Of a stretch of DNA of 64,000 nt, positions 8,931-16,959 are shown one piece after another; the stretch's first letter is position 1; each line of letters opens with the position of its first letter. Position numbers and translations under genes: made by a program. The notes under the pieces were generated by a model. That model was given only the letters and a program-made list of their open reading frames with translations, was not told where the DNA came from and searched no databases. The DNA is from Nocardioides insulae DSM 17944 (GTDB taxonomy: Bacteria; Actinomycetota; Actinomycetes; Propionibacteriales; Nocardioidaceae), in assembly GCF_000422825.1 (NCBI RefSeq), contig NZ_KE383928.1:62001-126000 (forward strand), written 5' to 3'.

Positions 8931-10982
8931 TCAGTCCGACCGCACCGGTGGCCGGCGTACGCCGATCTCGACAGCCCAGAGCAGCTCGATGAGTCGTTCC
9001 TGGGCACGGGCCAGGTGGCGGCGGTAGGTGCTGAACGGAAGGTCCAGCAGCTCCGCGGCCGCCTCCTGCGTCGGGGCACCCTTGAGATAGGTCCGCTCGA
9101 GCACAGTGCGGTGGTCCGCGCCGCGCGGCTCGCGTTGGAGGTCGGCGATGGTGCCGATCAGGACCTGCACGAGCTGCTCGACCGGCGCGGGTGCCGTGGC
9201 CTCGACGAGGGCGGTGCCGGTCAGCGGGGAGACGGCGAGCCGGTCGGGTTGCCGGAGGTCGGTCAGCGCGTCGCGGACGGCGGCCGCGAAGGCGTCGTGC
9301 CCCAGGGGCGCCGGGCGAAGCATCGAGGCCGGCGGCGGCCCTGTCTCACCGCTCAGCTCGCGCCGCGCCATGAGTTCGAAGAACTCGGTGGCGGGGAAGC
9401 GTCGCCGATCCCACCCGTAGCCGACGACCGGCGTACCGAAGTGGTCCACCGAGAACATCGCCTCCATCCCGAGATACTCGAAATAGGCTCCGTAGAGGTC
9501 GGGCGTGAGGCTGGCGATGAAGGTCCAGGCGGCCGGTTCCAATGCCCACTCCAGGATGCACGAGACGCCGTTGACCAGGAGCACCAGCGGATCGCGCTGG
9601 TAGGCCTCGGAGGCGCCGGCGAACCGATTGATGTTGATCCGCTCTCCCGGTCGCAGTGGAGCGCGCTCCTGGACGACGCGGAGGATCTCCGCGGCCACCG
9701 GGTCGTCCTCGGCCAAGGGGTCGCCGGGGGAGAGGTACACCTGCAGCGCGAAGGCGAGTACGCCGGCCTCGGAACGCATCCGGTACAGGACCCGGGATCG
9801 GGTGTGCAGCCAGCGCTCTGCGAGGGCGGCCGCCTCCGGACCCTCGGCCTGCGCCACCAGGCCCAGGATCTCCTCGTGCTCCTCCGGTCCGGCGCGGCCG
9901 ATGGGGATGAGGCCGCCGTCGCGCAACGTGGCCGTCTCCTCCGAGAGGGGTCCTTTCCGGTGCAGCATCAAGATCTCGGTGGCCGACCGGTCTGGGTGGA
10001 CCGCGCGGGGGTCGACCAGCCGTTGCAGGAAGTACTCCTTGATCCGCCGGTGCAGGTCGGCGTAGGCATCGGGCGCGCGGTGGGCGAACTCTGCCTCGAA
10101 CACCTCCCGCACCACGTCGTGCAGGAACAGGCCGATCGCCCCACGGCGTACGTAGGGGCGGGACTCCAGCCAGCCCCACACCTCCTCCGCACGCGCCCCG
10201 ACGGTGTGCTCGAGGAGGTCGTAGGTCATCCGGGTGGCGTGCGCGCAGGTGGCCAGGCCGGCGCGGTGCGCCGCGTCGGGTACGTCGTCGACGATGACCT
10301 GGCACAGGCGGGTGACCACGTCGGGTGCCTCGGACAGGTGCGTGGGTGCCGACCCGCCCGCGGCCGCCTCGGCCAGCATCGCGAGGGCGAGCGGGTGGCC
10401 GCGCCCGAGTCTGGCGAGACCTTCGCGCTCTCGTGCCGGGACCTCCGACCTGGCGAGCAGGTCGGCGCTCTGCGCCGGATCGAGGCCGTCGAGGTGGTGG
10501 ACCCTGGACAACTGCCGCCAGCCCGGGTCGAGCAGCCACGCCCGGGGCGGTGCCGCGCGTCCCGCCAGGACGGTGACCCCGTCCGCCGGACGTGACGGGA
10601 CGAGCAGTTCGCGGAACCAGCCGTCCAACGGCTCGAGCAACTCATAGCCGTCGACGAGCAGAACATCCGGTGGCGGCGTGCCGATGGCCTCGGCCACCGC
10701 CTGCGTCGAACAGACCAGATCCCGCGCGTCGAGGTAGGACACACTGCGGCCGTCTCGAACGGCCACTCGCGCCATCGCCTCCAGCAGGGTCGTCTTGCCG
10801 ATCCCGCCCGGGCCGTGCACGAAGTGCAGACGAACACCGTTCGTCCCGCGGGCCGAGCCGGTGAACGCCGCGAGCTCCTCGGTACGGCCGACGAAGCCGC
10901 GCTCCCGCGCCTCGTCGAGGAGTCCGCGCAGCAGGCCCCTCCGGTCGTCCGCGGCGGGTGCCGCCGGCCCCCTGCCCGACAT
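8931..10982 (-). CDS. STAND-type ATPase with C-terminal helix-turn-helix (putative regulator)
   Basis: 683 residues. HFVHGPGGIGKTTL (P-loop, about residues 53-66) and DVLLVDGYE near 110 (Walker B) mark a NACHT/AAA-like ATPase of the signal-transduction type. An arginine-rich winged region follows, and a middle sensor region without recognised repeats runs to about 600. The last 60 residues (TQEAAAELLDLPFSTYRRHL, then a Leu-rich helix) look like a sigma-region-4 or LuxR-like DNA-binding helix-turn-helix. An ATP-dependent transcription activator is the likely role, with the ligand unknown. The ATG at 10982 has a TACGCT -10 box six bases upstream. The downstream monooxygenase and the convergent exporter are plausible targets. 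Confidence 0.72.
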   Translation of the reverse strand: MSGRGPAAPAADDRRGLLRGLLDEARERGFVGRTEELAAFTGSARGTNGVRLHFVHGPGGIGKTTLLEAMARVAVRDGRSVSYLDARDLVCSTQAVAEAIGTPPPDVLLVDGYELLEPLDGWFRELLVPSRPADGVTVLAGRAAPPRAWLLDPGWRQLSRVHHLDGLDPAQSADLLARSEVPAREREGLARLGRGHPLALAMLAEAAAGGSAPTHLSEAPDVVTRLCQVIVDDVPDAAHRAGLATCAHATRMTYDLLEHTVGARAEEVWGWLESRPYVRRGAIGLFLHDVVREVFEAEFAHRAPDAYADLHRRIKEYFLQRLVDPRAVHPDRSATEILMLHRKGPLSEETATLRDGGLIPIGRAGPEEHEEILGLVAQAEGPEAAALAERWLHTRSRVLYRMRSEAGVLAFALQVYLSPGDPLAEDDPVAAEILRVVQERAPLRPGERININRFAGASEAYQRDPLVLLVNGVSCILEWALEPAAWTFIASLTPDLYGAYFEYLGMEAMFSVDHFGTPVVGYGWDRRRFPATEFFELMARRELSGETGPPPASMLRPAPLGHDAFAAAVRDALTDLRQPDRLAVSPLTGTALVEATAPAPVEQLVQVLIGTIADLQREPRGADHRTVLERTYLKGAPTQEAAAELLDLPFSTYRRHLARAQERLIELLWAVEIGVRRPPVRSD

Positions 10983-10988
10983 CCTTCG

Positions 10989-10994
10989 AGCGTA
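10989..10994 (-). promoter_or_regulatory. Leaderless-type -10 box (TACGCT) for the STAND ATPase
   Basis: TACGCT on the minus strand sits six bases before the ATG at 10982, inside the 28-base gap after the secreted-protein gene. The ATPase can therefore be transcribed on its own as well as by read-through. Confidence 0.45.
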
Positions 10995-11010
10995 ATCCCT
11001 TCGGCTGGCC

Positions 11011-11466
11011 TCAGGGCAGTACGTCGATGACGGCCCGCGCCTTGTACCGCGCGTCCCGGTTCTGGAAGACGAGGTCGCGAGTGTGGTCCGAGCACCGGAC
11101 GAAACGGTCCTGGATGCGCAGCCAGGTGCCGTTGCCGACCTTGACCTGCAGTCTGAGGATGGTCAGGACGCGGAAGCGTCCGGTGCCGTCGTTCAGGGTG
11201 TTGCGCCTCTGCCCGAGCGTGTACGGACGGACCTGCGTGAGGGTGGTCCCCAGTCGGGCTCGGACGTCGTCGGTGCCTTTGACATCGTGCTGCAGGTTGA
11301 TCGCCTTCGTGGTGACCAGGCGTACCGAGCACGTCGGGGGTGCGGCGGCCCGTTGCTGGGCCGTCGCCGCTGACCCCGCTGATCCGGCAGACGCCGCGGA
11401 CGGCGTCAGGACGACGCCGCAGACGGCCGCAGCCAGCAGGTATCGGGTGGCATGAGTCTTGTTCAT
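11011..11466 (-). CDS. Secreted protein of unknown function
   Basis: 151 residues. A clear Sec signal peptide spans residues 1-28 (positive MNKTHATR, hydrophobic YLLAAAVCGVVL, then a PSAASA cleavage site). The mature part is small, basic and beta-rich in appearance, with two Cys (PTCSVRL and VRCSDH) that could form a disulfide. No known domain is recognised. It sits upstream of the STAND ATPase gene on the same strand (28-base gap). Whether it shares a pathway with the ATPase and monooxygenase is not shown by the sequence. The ATG follows a GAGAGGCACC ribosome site. Confidence 0.72.
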   Translation of the reverse strand: MNKTHATRYLLAAAVCGVVLTPSAASAGSAGSAATAQQRAAAPPTCSVRLVTTKAINLQHDVKGTDDVRARLGTTLTQVRPYTLGQRRNTLNDGTGRFRVLTILRLQVKVGNGTWLRIQDRFVRCSDHTRDLVFQNRDARYKARAVIDVLP

Positions 11467-11642
11467 GGTGGTGCCTCTCCGTCGGTTCGGTGGGTGCCGC
11501 GCTCTTCACGGCGAACCAACCGTGGCCCGATGCGCTGCCCACCCGACAGGTCAGCTGCTGCTCATTGCCTGCCCAATCCTGCTCCCGCTCGCGTGCGCGC
11601 CGTCGCGATGCTGGAACGAAGCCGGACGTACGGCGGTGGGGG

Positions 11643-13442
11643 TCAGACCTCCCCGCGCATCCTGGCGAGGCGGGCCCGCAGGGCGGGGACGCGGTGGGCG
11701 TTGGTGCGCAGACCGAGATAGGTGTCGCCGTAGGCCCACAGCAGCGCGTCGTCGAGTCGGCGTACCGCCCCGGACGGCGAGCGGTAGGCCATCCGCTCGG
11801 CCAAGAGGTCGTCGTCGACCGTGCGGAGGGTGCCGGCCAGCTCGGCCAGCGAGGTGATGCCCAGTTCGAGCACCACCGTCGCGATCCATTCGTAGTGGAC
11901 GGTGCGTGACCAGGCGGACTCGGCGTACTGACCGGCGAGGAAGGCGGCCAGGTCCCGGGCACTGATCCGGGGGTCGTCGACGGGTCCGCGAACGGAGTCA
12001 TCCGCGCCGGCGTCGGTCACCGACGCGCGGAGCTGGGCCCAGATGGCGGAGAACTCGTGGTCGGCCAGCTCCAGCAGGCCGGCCGCGAGGGTGAAGCGCC
12101 GGTCGAACTCCGGTACGTGCTCGTCGGGGATGGTGCCCTTGTAGCGGATGTCGTGCTCGAACTCCGCCCAGGCGTGCTGCAGCACGGTCCGGATCTGGAT
12201 CTGCAGTGGCCGATCGCGCAGCAGTTCGTACGCCGCCTGGTCGGCTCGGGTGGCGTCGAGGCCGACCAGCAGGTGCCGGCTCGCGTAGCCGAAGCGTCCC
12301 TCGCTGGCGGTCTCCAGGCCCATGTCTCGGTCGTCGTGGACGACCACCTGATCCCCGAGCAGGTCGGCCGCGGCCTCCACATCGTCCTGCACATAGGTGA
12401 CCACCCGGATCCCGACCTGGTCGGTGATCTCTCGGAGCGGGTCGGTGAAGACGGGATGACCGTCGACCGAGCGAGCGGCCTTGGCGGCGAACGAGGCGAC
12501 CGATTTGGCCCGCCCGGTGACCGCCAGATAGTTGATGCCGGCGTCGTCGAGGATCGAGGTCACCAGCTGGATCCCCTGGTCGACGGCCCGGCGGAGACGC
12601 GGCTGGAGCTCGGCGTACTGACGGACCGCGGAGCCGGGGTCGCTGCCACCGGTCGCGGCCTTCTTGCCTCCGCGGGGCGTCGGGGTGAGGTCGGTGGGCA
12701 GGGTGGGCGTGATGATGTAGCCGGAGTCGACGTCGCCGTAGGTCGTGGTGCGGTCGGGACGCCGGGTCGCGAACAGTCCGATGTAGGCGCACAGCACCGC
12801 GTCGACCTGGTCCTCGACGACACGCAGCTCGCTCTTCCGGCCCGCCTGCTCCACCACGGCTCGCAGCCCGCTCCAGGTCTGGGCGCCGGGCGGCGGGCCG
12901 GGGTCGGCGTCGAGCAGCAGCGGAGGTTCGGCCGTGCTGAGTCCTTCGAGCAGGCCGAGCAGGACGACCAGCTCGGCCCGGAGCTGCTCCAGGTCGCGGC
13001 CGGGCTTGTTCTTGTACTTCAGGGTGCGGCCGAGCCGGAAGAGAGCGACGGTCGCAGGGTGCGGGTAGACCTCGATGGCGCGCCGGGGTCGGCGCGAACG
13101 CGGGTTCAGGTCGAGGCCCAGCCGCGCGGCGATGCGGGCCCCGCGCGGCTTGTCGCGGAACTCGGGTCGACCGGTGTTGGTCGGGTGGGCGCCGGCGTCG
13201 AACCGGGCGAAGTCCTGGTTCAGCAGGGCCTCGGCCGGACGGTTGCCGGTGGCGTTGGTGACGATCAGCGGCGCGTCGATCGCGACCAGGCCCTCCTCCT
13301 CCAGGTACGGCGCCAGCACGGCGACGATCTCCTCGTCCGTGGTCGCCGCCGAGACGTGCACGAGCCGGCCGTGCTCGTCCAGGACGGCCAGGCCGGTGGG
13401 CCGGCGTTCCCCCCACGCCAGGTCGACTCCCGCGAAGTACAT
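11643..13442 (-). CDS. DUF429 (RNase H-like) - RelA/SpoT synthetase fusion protein
   Basis: 599 residues with two enzymes in one chain. Residues 1-250 are a DUF429 domain (FAGVDLAWGERRPTGLAV at the start, VAIDAPL, the NPRSRRPRRAIEVYPHPA segment), a predicted RNase H-fold nuclease. Residues 290-450 carry the ppGpp synthetase motifs: GRAKSVASF near 309, ITDQVGIRVVTYVQDD near 339, GYASRHLLV near 384 and IQIRTVLQHAWAEFEHD near 415. No HD hydrolase domain is present, so the protein should make but not degrade alarmone. The architecture recalls the dual RNase HII-ppGpp synthetase described in Mycobacterium smegmatis. The ATG at 13442 is preceded six bases upstream by CAGGCT. Divergent to the MOSC gene. 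Confidence 0.85.
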   Translation of the reverse strand: MYFAGVDLAWGERRPTGLAVLDEHGRLVHVSAATTDEEIVAVLAPYLEEEGLVAIDAPLIVTNATGNRPAEALLNQDFARFDAGAHPTNTGRPEFRDKPRGARIAARLGLDLNPRSRRPRRAIEVYPHPATVALFRLGRTLKYKNKPGRDLEQLRAELVVLLGLLEGLSTAEPPLLLDADPGPPPGAQTWSGLRAVVEQAGRKSELRVVEDQVDAVLCAYIGLFATRRPDRTTTYGDVDSGYIITPTLPTDLTPTPRGGKKAATGGSDPGSAVRQYAELQPRLRRAVDQGIQLVTSILDDAGINYLAVTGRAKSVASFAAKAARSVDGHPVFTDPLREITDQVGIRVVTYVQDDVEAAADLLGDQVVVHDDRDMGLETASEGRFGYASRHLLVGLDATRADQAAYELLRDRPLQIQIRTVLQHAWAEFEHDIRYKGTIPDEHVPEFDRRFTLAAGLLELADHEFSAIWAQLRASVTDAGADDSVRGPVDDPRISARDLAAFLAGQYAESAWSRTVHYEWIATVVLELGITSLAELAGTLRTVDDDLLAERMAYRSPSGAVRRLDDALLWAYGDTYLGLRTNAHRVPALRARLARMRGEV

Positions 13443-13577
13443 GGGTGCAGCCTGCCCTACCCGACGCTGCCTGACAGTCCCCCGGTTGCTCTAGGCTCCC
13501 CACGCCGGATCCGACAGGCTGCCCAGTGCCCGCGACCAGCGAGCGCCGGCGGGCCTCGACAAGGGAGTGGATGCCAG

Positions 13578-14360
13578 ATGACAGTGGTGGCTCGGGTGAC
13601 CCACCTGCACCGCACCGCGATCAAGGGCTTCGGGGTGACCTCCGAGCCGTTCCTGGAGCTCAGCGCTGCCGGGGCCCGGGCGGACCGGGAGTTCTTCATG
13701 GTGGATGAGGCCGACAAGCTCTTCTCCGTGACGCGGACCGGCGCCTTCCTCGACCACTGGTCCCGCTACCTCCCCTCGGAGCGGCTGCTCGAGATCGGCC
13801 GCGGCGAGGAGACCCTGTTCGCCGAGACGATCGACCGTGGCGAGCCCGCGACCGGCCGGTTCTTCGCCGACCGAGCCGTCCACGGGTTCCTCGTCGCCGG
13901 ACCGATCGTGGACCGGCTCTCCGAGCTCGCCGGCCGCCAGGTCCGGCTGATCAAGACCGAGCAGCCCACCGGTGGGGTGGACGTCGAACCGCTGACCCTG
14001 CACTCCGAGGCCTCGGTCGCCGATCTCGGCACCGAGGTCGATGGCAGCGTGCTGGACGCCCGCCGGTTCCGGCTCAACCTGACCCTGGACGCCGGCCCGA
14101 CGCCGTACGTCGAGGACACCTGGTCCGGGTCGCGCCTCGGGGTCGGCGGGGCGGAGTTGGTCGTCGGCCGGCCGGTGCCCCGATGTGCGGCCGTGCAGCG
14201 CCACCCGGACGACGGCGGCCGGGGAGTCAACGTGCTCAAGCGGATCCGGGAGCGCCGGTCGGGGGAGGCGCAGCCCGAGTCGATCGACCTGGGCGTCTAC
14301 GCACAGGTCGTGACGCCCGGCCGGGTGTCGGTCGGGGACCAGGTCCAATTGCTCGGCTGA
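13578..14360 (+). CDS. MOSC-domain protein
   Basis: 260 residues. An N-terminal beta-barrel-like segment (VTHLHRTAIKGFG, SAAGARADREFFMVDE) and a MOSC core (LDARRFRLNLTLDAG, then GGAELVVGRPVPRCAAVQRH with the conserved Cys) fit the molybdenum-cofactor sulfurase C-terminal family. These proteins carry sulfur or bind Moco-like ligands and often take part in detoxifying N-hydroxylated compounds. Here the partner enzyme is not adjacent. The ATG at 13578 lies 10 bases after AAGGGAG. It is transcribed away from the DUF429-RelA gene, and no operon partner is evident, as the following exporter starts 139 bases on. Confidence 0.82.
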   Translation: MTVVARVTHLHRTAIKGFGVTSEPFLELSAAGARADREFFMVDEADKLFSVTRTGAFLDHWSRYLPSERLLEIGRGEETLFAETIDRGEPATGRFFADRAVHGFLVAGPIVDRLSELAGRQVRLIKTEQPTGGVDVEPLTLHSEASVADLGTEVDGSVLDARRFRLNLTLDAGPTPYVEDTWSGSRLGVGGAELVVGRPVPRCAAVQRHPDDGGRGVNVLKRIRERRSGEAQPESIDLGVYAQVVTPGRVSVGDQVQLLG

Positions 14361-14499
14361 GTCCGCTCCCGGCCCCCCGCAACCCGGTCGGGCGTAGGCC
14401 ACGCCACACCCGTGCCGGGAATGCCCCGGCCCGATCCCCGGTTGCCGAAGACCGGCGGCCGCTGCGTCGCAGACCGTTCTGTCGCGCTCGAAGGGATGC

Positions 14500-15753
14500 A
14501 TGATCACCACGCCCAACCGAGGCCGCCTGCCCGCGACGGTGGGCTTCGTCGTCGCCTCCGTCGCGCTGGTGCTCGTCTTCGTCTCCGCGGGTACGCCGAT
14601 CCCGCTCTACAACACCTACCGCGTCGAGGATGCCCTCACCGACGCCGACTTCAGCCTCGTCACCGCGGTCTATCTCGGCTGCGCCGCGATCTCGCTGCTC
14701 TTCCTCGGCCGACTCTCCGACCACCTCGGCCGGCGACCGGTGGCGGTGGTCGCGCTGCTGAGCTCCGCTCTCGGGGTGGGCTGCATGCTCGCCGTGGACA
14801 GCGTCGGACCCCTCCTGTTGGGCCGGGTCTTCCAGGGGCTGGCGTGCGGGATGGCCTCCAGCGCACTGGGTGCCCTGGTGATCGACAGCGCCCCGCCCCA
14901 TCCGCGATGGCTCTCGGCGGTGATCACCAGCGCGGCACCCGCCCTCGGCATCCCGTTCGGCGCCATGATGACCGGAGTGCTGGCCGACTTCGCGCCAGAC
15001 CCCACCCACCTGACGTACACCATCGTGCTGGTGCTGCTGGTCGGCTCCGCGGTCGGGATCGCGCTCGGTCCGGAGACCGTCGCGCGGACCACTCTGGGCC
15101 GGGCCGCGGCGTCCCTGCGACCGCGGATCGTGGTGCCGGCCGGCACCGGACGCAGGATGACCGCAATGGCCGGGCTGATCCTGGCCACCTGGTCGGTGGG
15201 CGGCTTCTACCAGGCATTCGGCCCCTCGATCGCCTCCGCGCACCTGGGATCGGACGACGTCCTGGTCGCGGCGGCGGTGTTCGGGTCCTTCACCGTCCTC
15301 AACCTCCTCGGCGGGCCGATCACCGCTCGCCTGATGCCCGCCACCGCCGTCCGGCTGGGCGCGCTGACCTACCTGGCGTGCGTGGCCGGGATCCTCGCCT
15401 CACTCTCGGCCGGTGCGATCGTGCCGTTCCTGGTGATCAGCCTGGTGTGCGGCATCACCCAGGGCATCGGCCAGACCGGAGGGATGCGCTCGTTGCTCCC
15501 GGACACCTCACCGGGCGACCGCGCCGGCCTGCTGGCCACCGTGTTCCTGGTGAACTATGCCTCCGCCGCGGTGCCCTCCTTCGTCGCCGGACGCTTCGCC
15601 GGACACGTCCCGCTGATGGCGATCGCCCTGGGCTACGGGGTCCTCGCGCTCGTGGGCGTCACCGTCGCGGTGGCGCTCACCGGCAATCCCGTCAACCGCC
15701 CGGTCCTCACCCGCGGAGCGCCGGTGCGGGCGGAGTCGGTCACCGACCGGTAG
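14500..15753 (+). CDS. MFS transporter, 12-helix type
   Basis: 417 residues with about 12 hydrophobic helices. The loop GRLSDHLGRRPVAVVAL after helix 2 is the MFS motif A. RVFQGLACGMASSALGALV resembles the conserved helix 4-5 region of sugar/drug efflux permeases. It most likely exports a small hydrophobic compound or amino-acid analogue through the inner membrane. A ribosome site GAAGGG precedes the ATG at 14500. The next gene, another exporter, starts 32 bases after its stop, so the two may be co-transcribed. Confidence 0.85.
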   Translation: MITTPNRGRLPATVGFVVASVALVLVFVSAGTPIPLYNTYRVEDALTDADFSLVTAVYLGCAAISLLFLGRLSDHLGRRPVAVVALLSSALGVGCMLAVDSVGPLLLGRVFQGLACGMASSALGALVIDSAPPHPRWLSAVITSAAPALGIPFGAMMTGVLADFAPDPTHLTYTIVLVLLVGSAVGIALGPETVARTTLGRAAASLRPRIVVPAGTGRRMTAMAGLILATWSVGGFYQAFGPSIASAHLGSDDVLVAAAVFGSFTVLNLLGGPITARLMPATAVRLGALTYLACVAGILASLSAGAIVPFLVISLVCGITQGIGQTGGMRSLLPDTSPGDRAGLLATVFLVNYASAAVPSFVAGRFAGHVPLMAIALGYGVLALVGVTVAVALTGNPVNRPVLTRGAPVRAESVTDR

Positions 15754-15785
15754 CGAATGGGACCGGATCCCCGCAGCGTGCGACC

Positions 15786-16448
15786 ATGCTCCCCGTGTGG
15801 GGAGTGACCGATCTGGGGACCTATCTGGTCGGACTGGCGCTGATCATCCTGCTGCCCGGGCCGAACTCGATCTACGTGCTCTCGACCGCCGCACGCAGGG
15901 GTGTGCGCACCGGGTACGCCGCGGCGGCCGGTGTCTTCACCGGTGACGCGATCCTGATGCTGCTCTCCGCGGCCGGGGTGGCCTCGCTGCTCCAGGCGAA
16001 CGCGTTCGCCTTCGCGGTCGTGAAGTACCTCGGCGCCGGCTATCTGGCCTGGCTCGCGATCGGCCTGCTGCGCTCGGCGTGGACCGGCTGGCGGCGCCGT
16101 CGTACCGCCCAGCCGACGACCGAGGCCGAGGCCGCGCCGGCGACGGGCGAACACCCCTATCGCCGGGCATTGGTGGTGAGCCTGCTCAACCCGAAGGCGA
16201 TCCTCTTCTTCATCGCGTTCTTCGTGCAGTTCGTCGACCCCGAGTACGCCTATCCCGCGCTGTCCTTCGTCTTCCTCGGCGCCCTCGTCGAGATCGCCAG
16301 CTTCCTCTACCTGAGCATGCTGATCTTCTGCGGTGCCCGGCTCGCCGCCGCCGTACGCCGCCGGCAGGTGCTCGCCACCGGTGGCACGTCCCTGGTGGGC
16401 GTGGTCTTCCTCGGTTTCGCGGTGAAGCTGGCCACAGCCAGCGCCTGA
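15786..16448 (+). CDS. LysE/LeuE-family amino-acid exporter
   Basis: 220 residues with six hydrophobic segments. The N-terminus VTDLGTYLVGLALIILLPGP followed by NS is the hallmark of the LeuE/RhtB branch of LysE exporters, and a second hallmark NPKAILFF lies near residue 135. A charged cytoplasmic loop with RRRR and acidic residues separates helices 3 and 4, as usual. It probably exports leucine-like or other neutral amino acids by proton exchange. The ATG at 15786 is used. GTGs at 15795 and 15804 in the same frame are possible and would fit the family's short N-terminus. Its stop overlaps an alternative start of the next gene. Confidence 0.85.
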   Translation: MLPVWGVTDLGTYLVGLALIILLPGPNSIYVLSTAARRGVRTGYAAAAGVFTGDAILMLLSAAGVASLLQANAFAFAVVKYLGAGYLAWLAIGLLRSAWTGWRRRRTAQPTTEAEAAPATGEHPYRRALVVSLLNPKAILFFIAFFVQFVDPEYAYPALSFVFLGALVEIASFLYLSMLIFCGARLAAAVRRRQVLATGGTSLVGVVFLGFAVKLATASA

Positions 16449-16464
16449 TGTCCGCGGACCTCGG

Positions 16465-16470
16465 CACAAT
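16465..16470 (+). promoter_or_regulatory. Leaderless-type -10 box (CACAAT) for the SelW-like gene
   Basis: CACAAT ends seven bases before the GTG at 16478. It supports that GTG as start rather than the ATG at 16448, which would add ten residues not seen in the family. Confidence 0.45.
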
Positions 16471-16477
16471 GGGCCCG

Positions 16478-16765
16478 GTGACCCGCTCCCGAGTCGTCAT
16501 CACCTACTGCACCAGGTGCAAGTGGCAGCTGCGTGCCCAGTGGTACGCCGGAGAGCTGCTGCAGACCTTCGAGGAGGAGCTGGGCGAGGTCGCCCTGCGC
16601 CCGGCCACCGGCGGCGTCTTCCGCGTCGACGTCGAGGCCGACGGCGCCGAGACCGGGGTGTGGAACCGCAAGCGCGACGGCGGCTTCCCGGAGATCACCG
16701 AGCTCAAGCGTCGGGTCCGCGACCTGGTCGCGCCGAACAAGTCGCTGGGTCACGCAGAGCGCTGA
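16478..16765 (+). CDS. SelT/SelW/SelH-family (Rdx) thioredoxin-like protein, Cys form
   Basis: 95 residues. The start VVITYCTRCKWQLRAQWYAG is the Rdx-family redox loop with Cys-x-x-Cys at residues 11 and 14. The family in animals has selenocysteine at the second position, while this copy has a normal TGC, so no selenium insertion is needed. GVFRVDVEADG, then WNRKRDGGFPEITELKRRVRD, completes the conserved core. It is a small cytosolic thiol-redox protein of unknown partner. A leaderless -10 box supports the GTG at 16478. Mycothiol enzymes elsewhere in the window make mycothiol chemistry a reasonable guess for its electron source. Confidence 0.82.
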   Translation: MTRSRVVITYCTRCKWQLRAQWYAGELLQTFEEELGEVALRPATGGVFRVDVEADGAETGVWNRKRDGGFPEITELKRRVRDLVAPNKSLGHAER

Positions 16766-16776
16766 TCCCTGCTGAC

Positions 16777-16792
16777 CCAGGTGACCACCTGG
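16777..16792. promoter_or_regulatory. Near-perfect 16-bp palindrome, possible operator
   Basis: CCAGGTG and CACCTGG arms of seven bases with two central bases lie twelve bases after the SelW-like stop and about 170 bases before the thioredoxin-fold gene. This could be a dimeric repressor site or a short stem-loop. There is no U-run, so it is not a typical terminator. The 194-base gap holds nothing else I can name. Confidence 0.3.
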
Positions 16793-16959
16793 CCCACATC
16801 GCCCGGACCGGGCCCTACGGCCAGGAGCCGGGCTCGGCAGTGGCCAGCCACCGGCCGGACCCGTCCAGCGCCTGGGCGGCACGCCGACCCGGCACCGCCC
16901 GTCCCGAGGACCGTCGGTGGCGGGTGGCACCATGGCCAGGAGCGAGGAGAGGACCGGCT

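Noticed and set aside
5903..11466. Secondary-metabolite biosynthesis cluster
   Set aside because: An exporter, a flavin monooxygenase and a regulator are present, but there is no core synthase (PKS, NRPS, terpene or RiPP) or precursor.
12057..13577. Long open frame on the plus strand antisense to the DUF429-RelA gene and continuous with the MOSC gene
   Set aside because: Its product has random high-GC composition, while the minus strand encodes clear synthetase motifs. Only the part from 13578 is a real gene.
16478..16765. Selenoprotein
   Set aside because: The redox position is a normal Cys codon (TGC) and no in-frame TGA or selenium insertion element is seen.
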